A stretch of DNA of 12,355 nucleotides. Source: Gemmatimonadota bacterium. Lineage in GTDB: Bacteria; Gemmatimonadota; Gemmatimonadetes; Gemmatimonadales; GWC2-71-9. The notes under the pieces are model-generated. The model saw only the letters and a program-made list of their open reading frames with translations, ran no database searches and was not told where the DNA came from. Shown here in pieces: positions 1 through 5,272 of the stretch (within the stretch, counting starts at the first letter, position 1; every line of letters starts with the position of its first letter). Location: the NCBI GenBank assembly GCA_003220955.1, contig QHTW01000230.1:1-12355 (forward strand). The letters run 5' to 3'. A program made the translations under genes and the position numbers.

Positions 1-84
1 CGTGCGGGATCGTCGCAGCGCGCGAGCGAGCGATACGCGCGCCGTGCGGGATCGTCGCAGCGCGCGAGCGAGCGATACGCGCGC
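1..84. repeat. 42-bp exact tandem repeat, two copies, inside the sigma factor gene
   Basis: Positions 1-42 and 43-84 are identical. The 42-bp period equals 14 codons, so the sigma factor frame stays open and residues RAYRSLARCDDPAR are encoded twice. The repeat touches the window edge, so the copy number beyond position 1 is not known. It may be a real expansion or an assembly effect at a contig end. Confidence 0.9.
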
Positions 85-260
85 ACGAAGCTGTCCTGCA
101 GCGCTTCCTCCGCGTCCTCGCGATCACCAATCATGTGGATCGCATAACGGCCCAGGCGATCGCGGTAGCGCGAAACCAGCCCGCCGTAGGCGCCGATGTC
201 GCCGGCCCGGATCCGGCGCACCAGCTCTGCGTCGCTTGATTCCACTTTCTCTATACCCAT
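1..260 (-). CDS. ECF-type RNA polymerase sigma factor, N-terminal part (runs off left edge)
   Basis: Reading the minus strand from ATG at 260-258 gives MGIEKVESSDAELVRRIRAG, followed by a Y..LVSRYRDRLGRYA segment and the signature GDREDAEEALQDSFVRAYRS (residues 45-64). This matches the conserved region 2 of extracytoplasmic-function sigma factors, which binds core polymerase and the -10 element. At least 86 codons are visible; region 4, about another 90 codons, lies outside the window. No better in-frame start is seen upstream, and the ribosome site is weak (GGGA about 9 nt upstream). Residues 60-73 are repeated exactly as residues 74-86 and beyond because of a 42-bp tandem repeat at the edge, which a normal sigma factor lacks. 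The gene diverges from the lipoprotein gene at 378. Family assignment is firm; the target regulon and any anti-sigma partner are unknown. Confidence 0.85.
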   Translation of the reverse strand, partial: MGIEKVESSDAELVRRIRAGDIGAYGGLVSRYRDRLGRYAIHMIGDREDAEEALQDSFVRAYRSLARCDDPARRAYRSLARCDDPA

Positions 261-273
261 CGAGTACGTTCCC

Positions 274-309
274 GCGTCACAAGGGTAACCGCGCCTGCCG
301 CTGTGACGC
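274..309. promoter_or_regulatory. Spaced inverted repeat between divergent sigma factor and lipoprotein genes; possible ECF-type promoter
   Basis: GCGTCACA at 274-281 is the exact reverse complement of TGTGACGC at 302-309, with 20 bp between. The dyad lies in the 117-bp gap between the divergent starts at 260 and 378. Inside it, GGTAACC at 284-290 resembles the AAC-containing -35 of ECF sigma factors. It is followed 16 bp later by CGCC (307-310), one base off the common CGTC -10. It could be an operator or an ECF promoter reading towards 378, perhaps served by the adjacent sigma factor. The symmetry is seen; the function is inferred. Confidence 0.35.
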
Positions 310-377
310 CGCGCGGGGCCTCATGGGTATTCAATGCAACTGTGCCGTCCGCGCAACTCCCCCGGAGGGCTCTCGCG

Positions 378-1253
378 ATGTCGAGACTGAGCTTCGCCGT
401 GTTCGCCGCCGCCACCATCGCCGCAGCCTGCTATCAGGACGAAGCCCTCCCAGCCAGCCCCCTCGCCGCCGGAGCGAAGGCCACGGTCTTCCTCACCGAC
501 GCCCCGTTCCCGTTCGACTCGGTGGAGAGTGTGCAGGTCTACATCGTGAGCATCGCGGTCTCCACACACCCGGATACCGGCACGTCGGCGGACAGCATGC
601 ACTGGGTCACGGTCGCCTCACCGCACCGGCAGATCGACCTGCTGACGCTCCAGCAGGGACTGACCGATTCGCTGGGGATCGGACAGGTGACGGCCGATCA
701 ATACAAGGCCGTGCAACTCACGCTCAACGTCGATTCTTCAGCGGGCATTCGCTTCAAGAACGGATCGCAAGCCGTTGTGCACTGGAACGGACCGGGCCTC
801 CAGTCGTATGGGTTGTTCGTCGAAGCCCCGATCAGCATTCCGGACACCGGTGCCGCCATCGTGATCGACTTCGACGTGGCTCGGAGTTTTCCGTTCAACA
901 ACCGGGGTGACGGCGCGTTCGATTTCTTTGCGTCGATGCGCGCCGTAAACCGCGCGGCCACGGGGAGCATCGCCGGCACGGTACAGCACGATGCGAGCGT
1001 CGGAGGCTCCAGTGGCCCGGTGGTCGACGCGACGGTCAGCGCCTGGACCGGAGGTCCCTCCAACTGGTTTGTCCTGTCGACGGGGAAGACCGACGGCGCG
1101 GGTCACTATCGGATCGCATATCTGTTGCCCGGCACGTACATGATCAGCGTCGATCCACCGTTTGGGAGCAACAGCTTCGCGTCGGCAGTCGATTCGAGCG
1201 TCGCGGTGAACCAGGGCTTTGAGACGACGCACAACGTGACGTTGCACCCTTAG
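378..1253 (+). CDS. DUF4382-like lipoprotein with C-terminal carboxypeptidase-regulatory-like fold
   Basis: This encodes a 291-aa exported protein. The start chosen is ATG 378 because GGAGG (364-368) lies 9 nt upstream and the protein then begins with a short signal peptide (MSRLSFAVFAAATIAAAC). Cys18 is the likely lipidated residue; Ala at -3 makes the lipobox slightly weak. Residues about 33-192 resemble DUF4382: a start of the type A.VFLTDAPFPFDSVESV, a YKAVQLTLN strand near 109-117, and a D.DVARSFP stretch near 164-172. Residues about 196-291 (GSIAGTV, a TDGAGHYRIAYLLPGTYMIS turn region, then a final strand) match the carboxypeptidase regulatory-like beta-sandwich common in surface proteins. 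No catalytic residues are evident, so a structural or binding role in the envelope is likely. An in-frame start at 303 also exists but would bury the signal peptide. Molecular function is unknown. Confidence 0.8.
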   Translation: MSRLSFAVFAAATIAAACYQDEALPASPLAAGAKATVFLTDAPFPFDSVESVQVYIVSIAVSTHPDTGTSADSMHWVTVASPHRQIDLLTLQQGLTDSLGIGQVTADQYKAVQLTLNVDSSAGIRFKNGSQAVVHWNGPGLQSYGLFVEAPISIPDTGAAIVIDFDVARSFPFNNRGDGAFDFFASMRAVNRAATGSIAGTVQHDASVGGSSGPVVDATVSAWTGGPSNWFVLSTGKTDGAGHYRIAYLLPGTYMISVDPPFGSNSFASAVDSSVAVNQGFETTHNVTLHP

Positions 1254-1270
1254 GCACAACGACGATTCAC

Positions 1271-1292
1271 GGCCGGGCTATATTGCCCGGCC
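1271..1292. promoter_or_regulatory. Perfect GC-rich hairpin abutting the GTG start at 1293
   Basis: GGCCGGGC (1271-1278) pairs perfectly with GCCCGGCC (1285-1292), leaving the 6-nt loop TATATT. It sits 17 bp after the stop of the lipoprotein gene and ends on the base before the next start codon. There is no T-run after the stem, so it is not a standard intrinsic terminator. In a read-through transcript it would hide the area just upstream of the start. Confidence 0.6.
1279..1292 (+). promoter_or_regulatory. Putative -10 box (TATATT) 8 nt before the start codon; leaderless promoter
   Basis: TATATT (1279-1284) is one base from the TATAAT consensus and lies 8 nt before GTG 1293. This is the distance expected if transcription begins at or next to the start codon. 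No Shine-Dalgarno sequence is present. The same hexamer with the same 8-nt spacing occurs before ATG 5273. No clear -35 box is seen about 17 bp upstream. Confidence 0.5.
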
Positions 1293-2282
1293 GTGAGCCC
1301 CGATCCACTCCCCTCGCATCACCGGCCCGGCGGCGGGTTTCGCAATCCGTGGGTCGACCAGGCGGTCCCAGGTTTCGGCAGTCTCCTGAAATGGATGCTC
1401 GTGCACCGCACGACGCGGCCGCGACCGAAGGATCCTGATCCATCAGTCTTTAAGCGCGTCCCGCCCGACTTTGTCCCGCCGCGGGCACCGCCGTCGCAAC
1501 TCACGGTCATGTGGGTAGGGCACGCGAGCCTGCTCATCCAGCTCAACGGCCTCAACGTTCTCACCGACCCGATGTGGAGCGAGCGGGCATCGCCGGTCGC
1601 ATTCGCCGGTCCGCGCCGTTGGGTGGCGCCGGGGATCGCGTTCGAGGACGTGCCGCCGCTGGACGTCGTCTTGCTGTCGCACAATCACTACGACCATCTC
1701 GATGACACGACGGTGCGACGTCTGGCACGGACGTATCCGCAAGCGACGTGGATCGTCCCGCTTGGGCTCGCCGCGTTTGTCCAGAAACGCGGTGCTCCTG
1801 GCGCGGTCGTCCAGCTGGATTGGTGGCAGGAGTTGAGCATCAAGGGGGTGCGGATTGCGGCGACGCCGGCGCAGCATTTCAGCAGCCGCGGGATCGGGGA
1901 CCGTGGCGACACGCTCTGGTGCGGCTTTGCACTCACCGGCCCAAACGGCCGTCGCGTGTTTTTCGGGGGGGATACGGGCTATCATCCGGAGTTCGGAGCG
2001 ATCGGCGAGCGATACGGTCCATTCGATGTCGCCCTGTTGCCGATCGGGGCGTATGAGCCGCGCTGGTTCATGCGTTACGTACATATGAATCCGGAAGAAG
2101 CCGTCGCCGCGTTCCGCGCGCTGAACGCGCGTCTGATGGTGCCGATTCATTGGGGGACGTTCAAGCTCACCGACGAAGCGATGGACGAACCGCCGATCCG
2201 CGCGCGCGCCGCCTGGGAGGCGGCCGGATTGTCACCCAGCGGGTATCGCCAGCTCGCGCATGGTGAGACGCTCACTCTTTAG
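1293..2282 (+). CDS. Metallo-beta-lactamase-fold hydrolase, NAPE-PLD/UlaG-like
   Basis: This encodes a 329-aa cytoplasmic enzyme with no signal peptide. The metal-binding set of the family is complete. It comprises WVGHASLLIQ (74-83), the core HNHYDHLD motif (His130, His132, Asp134, His135), His195 in AQHFSSRG, Asp227 in FGGDTGY and His286 in IHWGTF. The order and the VHMNPEEAV stretch (263-271) fit proteins related to N-acyl-phosphatidylethanolamine phospholipase D, which hydrolyse phosphodiester bonds. The bacterial substrate is not predictable; a lipid phosphodiester is plausible. The first 65 residues are a Pro/Arg-rich lead-in typical of this subgroup. The start is GTG 1293, with no ribosome site but a -10-like TATATT 8 nt upstream, which suggests a leaderless message. 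It is followed after 15 bp by the M20 peptidase gene, so the two are probably co-transcribed. Confidence 0.88.
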   Translation: MSPDPLPSHHRPGGGFRNPWVDQAVPGFGSLLKWMLVHRTTRPRPKDPDPSVFKRVPPDFVPPRAPPSQLTVMWVGHASLLIQLNGLNVLTDPMWSERASPVAFAGPRRWVAPGIAFEDVPPLDVVLLSHNHYDHLDDTTVRRLARTYPQATWIVPLGLAAFVQKRGAPGAVVQLDWWQELSIKGVRIAATPAQHFSSRGIGDRGDTLWCGFALTGPNGRRVFFGGDTGYHPEFGAIGERYGPFDVALLPIGAYEPRWFMRYVHMNPEEAVAAFRALNARLMVPIHWGTFKLTDEAMDEPPIRARAAWEAAGLSPSGYRQLAHGETLTL

Positions 2283-2297
2283 CCCGGGAAATCGAAC

Positions 2298-3776
2298 ATG
2301 CACGGTCGGAAGCTGATCCCGCTGGTTGTGCTCGTCGCCGGGTGCGCCGCACGTCGTCCAGCGCCACCCCTCGCGGGTCCATCGTCGGCGCCGGTCTACG
2401 TGACTCCCGCCGCCGCTGCCCTGCTCGCGGCGCCCACCGAGGCGGACTGGGCGGCCCTCGGCGATGAAGCGACGGCTCTGCTGTCGCAGTACCTCCGCAT
2501 CAACACCACCAATCCGCCGGGCAACGAAATCGTGGCGGCGCGGTGGCTCGCGCAGGTGCTGCGGCGCGACGGCATCGAAGCGCGAATCTTCGAACCGGTA
2601 CCCGGGAAAGCCAACCTGTACGCGCGGCTCGCGGGCGACGGCAGCGCCCGTCCGATCATTCTCTTGAACCACATGGACGTCGTGCTGGCCTCGCCAGAGT
2701 ACTGGAGCGTCGATCCGTTCAGCGGGCTGACGAAGGACGGCTACATCTGGGGCCGCGGCTCCCTCGACATGAAGGGCGAAGCGATCGCGCAGCTCATGAC
2801 GATGCTGATCCTGAAGCGCGCACACATTCCGCTGCGGCGCGACATCATCTTCCTCGCGACGTCGGACGAAGAGATCGGCGCCGGTGTCGGCGCCGCTTGG
2901 ATCGCCGAGCATCAGGCGCCGCTTGTCAACGATGCCGAGTTTCTCCTGAATGAAGGCGGGCTGACACGCGCCAACGGTCAGGGGGGCGGGGGCGTCGACT
3001 TCTACGGCATCGGCACCACCGAGAAGTCGCCGTTCTGGCTCGATGTCACAGCGCACGGGACGGCGGGGCATGGCTCGCGCCCCACCCCGGACAATCCCGT
3101 GCACCGCCTGGTTCGCGCGCTGACTCGCATCGCCGCGTGGCAGACGCCGCTCACCGTGACGCCCGCGGCGGAGCGTTCCTTTCGCGATCTCGCGACCATC
3201 GAGCGCGACACCACGGTGCGCCGCTGGCTCAGCGACATTCGCGCCGCGCTACGCGATTCAGTCGCGGCCCGCTACATCACCGCCGACCTGACCTACAATG
3301 CGCTGCTGCGCAACACCCTTTCGATCACCGGCCTGAAGGGCAGCGACAAGACCAACGTCATTCCCCCGGTGGCGACCGCGGCGATCGACGTGAGGCTGTT
3401 GCCGGGCCAGGATCCGGCCGCCTTTCTCGCAGACCTGATGCGCGTGATGGGAGACAGCGCCGTGGCGATCCGGCCGCAGGGGCCGAACTGGCCGGCGACC
3501 GAAAGCTCGACCGAGACCGAGATGTTCCGCGCGATTGCGGCGGTGGCACACGCGCGACATCCGAATGCGCTCGTCACCACGCTGATGCTAGCGGGATTCA
3601 CCGACAGCCACTACTTCCGGCGCATGGGGATCGCGAGCTACGGCCTGGGGCCGTTCCCGCTGACGCAGGGGGATTCCCGCGGCGTGCATGGCAACGACGA
3701 ACGGGTCAGTATCCAAGCACTGCGTTTTGGAGTTCGCTTTTACTACGACGTTGTTGCGCGCGTCGCGGCGAAATAG
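2298..3776 (+). CDS. M20-family metallopeptidase, predicted lipoprotein
   Basis: This encodes a 492-aa zinc hydrolase of the M20 (carboxypeptidase G2/ArgE/DapE-like) family, which cleaves amide bonds of peptides or N-acyl amino acids. A signal peptide ends in a clear lipobox VAGC (Cys16), so it should be anchored outside the cytoplasm. The metal and catalytic residues are present: His125 and Asp127 in NHMDVV, Asp157 in GRGSLDMKG, Glu191 (general base) and Glu192 in TSDEEIGAG, Glu219 in LNEGG, and His464 in GVHGNDERVS. A lid/dimerisation region starts near 246 with TAHGTAGHGSRP. The length fits family members that carry the inserted domain. ATG 2298 is 15 bp after the MBL gene, with a modest GGGA site about 9 nt upstream. 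Substrate specificity cannot be read from sequence. Confidence 0.92.
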   Translation: MHGRKLIPLVVLVAGCAARRPAPPLAGPSSAPVYVTPAAAALLAAPTEADWAALGDEATALLSQYLRINTTNPPGNEIVAARWLAQVLRRDGIEARIFEPVPGKANLYARLAGDGSARPIILLNHMDVVLASPEYWSVDPFSGLTKDGYIWGRGSLDMKGEAIAQLMTMLILKRAHIPLRRDIIFLATSDEEIGAGVGAAWIAEHQAPLVNDAEFLLNEGGLTRANGQGGGGVDFYGIGTTEKSPFWLDVTAHGTAGHGSRPTPDNPVHRLVRALTRIAAWQTPLTVTPAAERSFRDLATIERDTTVRRWLSDIRAALRDSVAARYITADLTYNALLRNTLSITGLKGSDKTNVIPPVATAAIDVRLLPGQDPAAFLADLMRVMGDSAVAIRPQGPNWPATESSTETEMFRAIAAVAHARHPNALVTTLMLAGFTDSHYFRRMGIASYGLGPFPLTQGDSRGVHGNDERVSIQALRFGVRFYYDVVARVAAK

Positions 3777-3779
3777 GCG

Positions 3780-4049
3780 CTACTTGAGTGGAACGACGAA
3801 CCGCACCGTGAGCTGTTCGGCGGTCTGTGGACTCACGCTGCAAAAGCAGTCCCGCCCGATGATTCGCTTGACGCCGAGGAGCTCGGCGTCGGCGATCCCG
3901 GCAACGTCGCGATAGGTGATTTCCAGCATCTGGCCGTCGATCACGCGATAGCTCACGGGCCGGCCCAACAGGCGGTGGTGCGGGTCGATCTTCGCGAGGC
4001 CCTCCGTGAGCCGGCGTTGCAGCTCAGTGATGGCCTCGGTGGCGGTCAT
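3780..4049 (-). CDS. Hypothetical protein, 89 aa, third gene of the queG operon
   Basis: I do not recognise a family. The 89-residue product starts MTATEAITELQRRLTEGL, an amphipathic helix, and continues with alternating strands (SYRVIDGQMLEITYRDVAG, then LTVRFVVPLK at the end). It therefore looks like a small alpha/beta domain. It has no signal peptide or membrane segment and two Cys residues close together (CFC, about 67-69). Its ATG overlaps the queG stop (ATGA, 4046-4049), which is strong evidence for translation and coupling to queG. Its TAG (3780-3782) is only 3 bp from the stop of the converging M20 gene. A role linked to queuosine or tRNA is possible from context only. Confidence 0.75.
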   Translation of the reverse strand: MTATEAITELQRRLTEGLAKIDPHHRLLGRPVSYRVIDGQMLEITYRDVAGIADAELLGVKRIIGRDCFCSVSPQTAEQLTVRFVVPLK

Positions 4050-4987
4050 GCGTCGAGGACCGCGGTGGCATTGCGCCGCATGCCGCGATGCCCCGGCCGG
4101 GTGAAGGGCGTCGCCGCGAAGCGGCGCTGGAAGTCGCTGTCGTCCATGTGCGCGAGGGCCTGGAGATCAGGTCGCGCGACTTCGGGGCGCGGCGCGAGCT
4201 CCGGATCGTGCGTCGCCCGCGCAAAGCTCACATTCCACGGACAGACGTCCTGGCAGACGTCACAGCCGAACAGCCAATCGCCCACCTGCTCGCCCTGGGT
4301 CTTCGTAAACTCGCCGCGGTGCTCGATCGTGAGATACGAGATGCACGCCCGCGCATCGAGATCTCGCGGCCCCACGAACGCCTGTGTGGGGCACGCATCG
4401 AGGCAGCGCCGGCAGGTGCCGCAGCGGTCCGCTTCGAACGGCAAGTCCGGCTCGAGGTCGGCGTCCGTCAGAATGACGCCGATGAAGGTGAACGAGCCGA
4501 TCTCGGGATGGATGAGCATCATGTTCTTGCCGATCCAGCCGAGTCCCGCGAGCTGCGCCAGCTCTCGCTCGGGCACGGGACCGGCATCGACGTAGCAGCG
4601 CGTTGTCGCCGCGGGGATCAGCTCCCGGATTGCGGCCGCCAGTTGCTCGAGGCGTTTTCCGAGGACGTCGTGGTAGTCCGGCGACCAGGCGTACTGGGCG
4701 ACTCGCGGGACTGGGGGCTCGGGGGGGGGGGTCGGGCTTCGGTCGCCGTGGAAATAGTTCGTGAGCGTCACAACAGCTGTCGTCGCGCCGGGCATCACCA
4801 GACGCGGATCCTTCCGCTTCGCCGCCTGACGATGCAGGTACGTCATCGTACCGGCGTGCCCGTCCGCGAGCCAGCGATCCAGCTCGGCGGCGTGGGGATT
4901 GCGATCGAGCCGCGAGATGCCCGTGGCGGCAAACCCCAACGCCGCTGCGTGACGCTTTAGCTCGACGCTGTGCTCGGCGGTTTTCAT
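4046..4987 (-). CDS. queG: Epoxyqueuosine reductase QueG
   Basis: This encodes a 313-aa cobalamin- and iron-sulfur-dependent cytoplasmic reductase that turns epoxyqueuosine in tRNA into queuosine, the last step of that wobble-base pathway. The N-terminal segment (LKRHAAALGFAATGISRL) is typical of the family. Asp134 in YVDAGPVPERELA matches the catalytic acid described for QueG, and GWIGKNMMLIHPEIGS (150-165) is the cofactor-binding signature. Two 4Fe-4S motifs follow: C189xxC192xxC195xxxC199P and C242xxC245xxxC249P, plus Cys215. The ATG at 4987 is chosen because it overlaps the upstream stop (ATGA, 4984-4987). An in-frame ATG at 5011 would run into the upstream gene. The C-terminus lacks the HEAT repeats of longer homologues. 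A run of 11 C on this strand encodes a Pro-rich loop at residues 85-92. Confidence 0.95.
   Translation of the reverse strand: MKTAEHSVELKRHAAALGFAATGISRLDRNPHAAELDRWLADGHAGTMTYLHRQAAKRKDPRLVMPGATTAVVTLTNYFHGDRSPTPPPEPPVPRVAQYAWSPDYHDVLGKRLEQLAAAIRELIPAATTRCYVDAGPVPERELAQLAGLGWIGKNMMLIHPEIGSFTFIGVILTDADLEPDLPFEADRCGTCRRCLDACPTQAFVGPRDLDARACISYLTIEHRGEFTKTQGEQVGDWLFGCDVCQDVCPWNVSFARATHDPELAPRPEVARPDLQALAHMDDSDFQRRFAATPFTRPGHRGMRRNATAVLDA
4721..4731. repeat. 11-base G run (C run on the coding strand) inside queG
   Basis: Positions 4721-4731 are all G on the plus strand. In queG they encode Thr-Pro-Pro-Pro in a loop (SPTPPPEPPVP, residues 84-94) just before QYAW. Gain or loss of one base would shift the frame and end QueG early. 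At 11 units the frame is intact. A G5 run (4713-4717) lies close by. Confidence 0.9.
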
Positions 4988-5250
4988 AATCCCATCGTCT
5001 CGCGCCGCCACCGCGCGAAGTTCGCGACGTCGGCGACGGGCGGGATGGCCTGCTCATCGCCGTACGCGGTGAACATGCGCCATTGTATGTAGTCGCGCGG
5101 CGGGAGGGGCAGGAACGGCGGGCGGCGATACCAGTCCCGGGCGCGAAAACTCCACGCGAGGCGCAACAAGTCGACGGCGAGTCGCGGACGCACCAGCGCC
5201 CGCAGCGCCAAACGCAGATAGAGTGCCGACCAACTCGCGATACGCTGCAT
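4984..5250 (-). CDS. Hypothetical protein, 88 aa, first gene of the queG operon
   Basis: No named family is recognised. The 88-aa product begins MQRIASWSALYLRLALRALV, a basic amphipathic or weakly hydrophobic helix. It continues through ARDWYRRPPFLPLPP (37-51) to a compact tail with DYIQWRMFTAYGDE (53-66) and a final helix ending WRRETMGL. The Pro-rich PPFLPLPP turn followed by a DY..WR..TAYGD motif looks conserved rather than random. ATG 5250 is preceded directly by GAAGGA and a TATACA box 6 nt upstream. Its TGA overlaps the queG start (ATGA), supporting expression. A longer version from further upstream would overlap the divergent gene and is less likely. It may be a membrane-surface protein; its function is unknown. 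Confidence 0.7.
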   Translation of the reverse strand: MQRIASWSALYLRLALRALVRPRLAVDLLRLAWSFRARDWYRRPPFLPLPPRDYIQWRMFTAYGDEQAIPPVADVANFARWRRETMGL

Positions 5251-5272
5251 TCCTTCTGTATATTCCCGGCCT
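5251..5272. promoter_or_regulatory. 22-bp divergent start-to-start spacer with overlapping -10-like boxes
   Basis: This is the entire gap between ATG 5250 (minus strand) and ATG 5273 (plus strand). On plus, TATATT (5259-5264) is 8 nt before the start codon. On minus, TATACA (5262-5257) is 6 nt before its start codon. The two boxes overlap, so both genes are likely transcribed as leaderless or near-leaderless messages from overlapping, possibly mutually exclusive, promoters. No -35 boxes are recognised. Confidence 0.55.

Noticed and set aside
303..377. Upstream start at 303 for the DUF4382 lipoprotein
   Set aside because: It would put 25 residues before the signal peptide. ATG 378 has GGAGG upstream and gives a proper lipoprotein signal.
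2..910. Long 302-codon open frame on plus
   Set aside because: It is the antisense and off-frame shadow of the sigma factor and lipoprotein genes, Arg/His/Pro-rich with no recognisable domain, and it is lengthened by the edge repeat.
1271..1292. Hairpin as intrinsic terminator of the lipoprotein gene
   Set aside because: There is no T run after the stem and the next start codon follows at once, so a standard terminator is not supported.
1965..1971. G7 run in the MBL-fold gene as a second phase-variation site
   Set aside because: It encodes the conserved FFGGDTG metal-binding strand with ordinary codons, and the run is short, so it has no more support than many GC-rich stretches.
4988..5011. 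ATG 5011 as queG start
   Set aside because: It overlaps the upstream gene by 28 bases. The ATG at 4987 forms a standard ATGA overlap and fits the family N-terminus.
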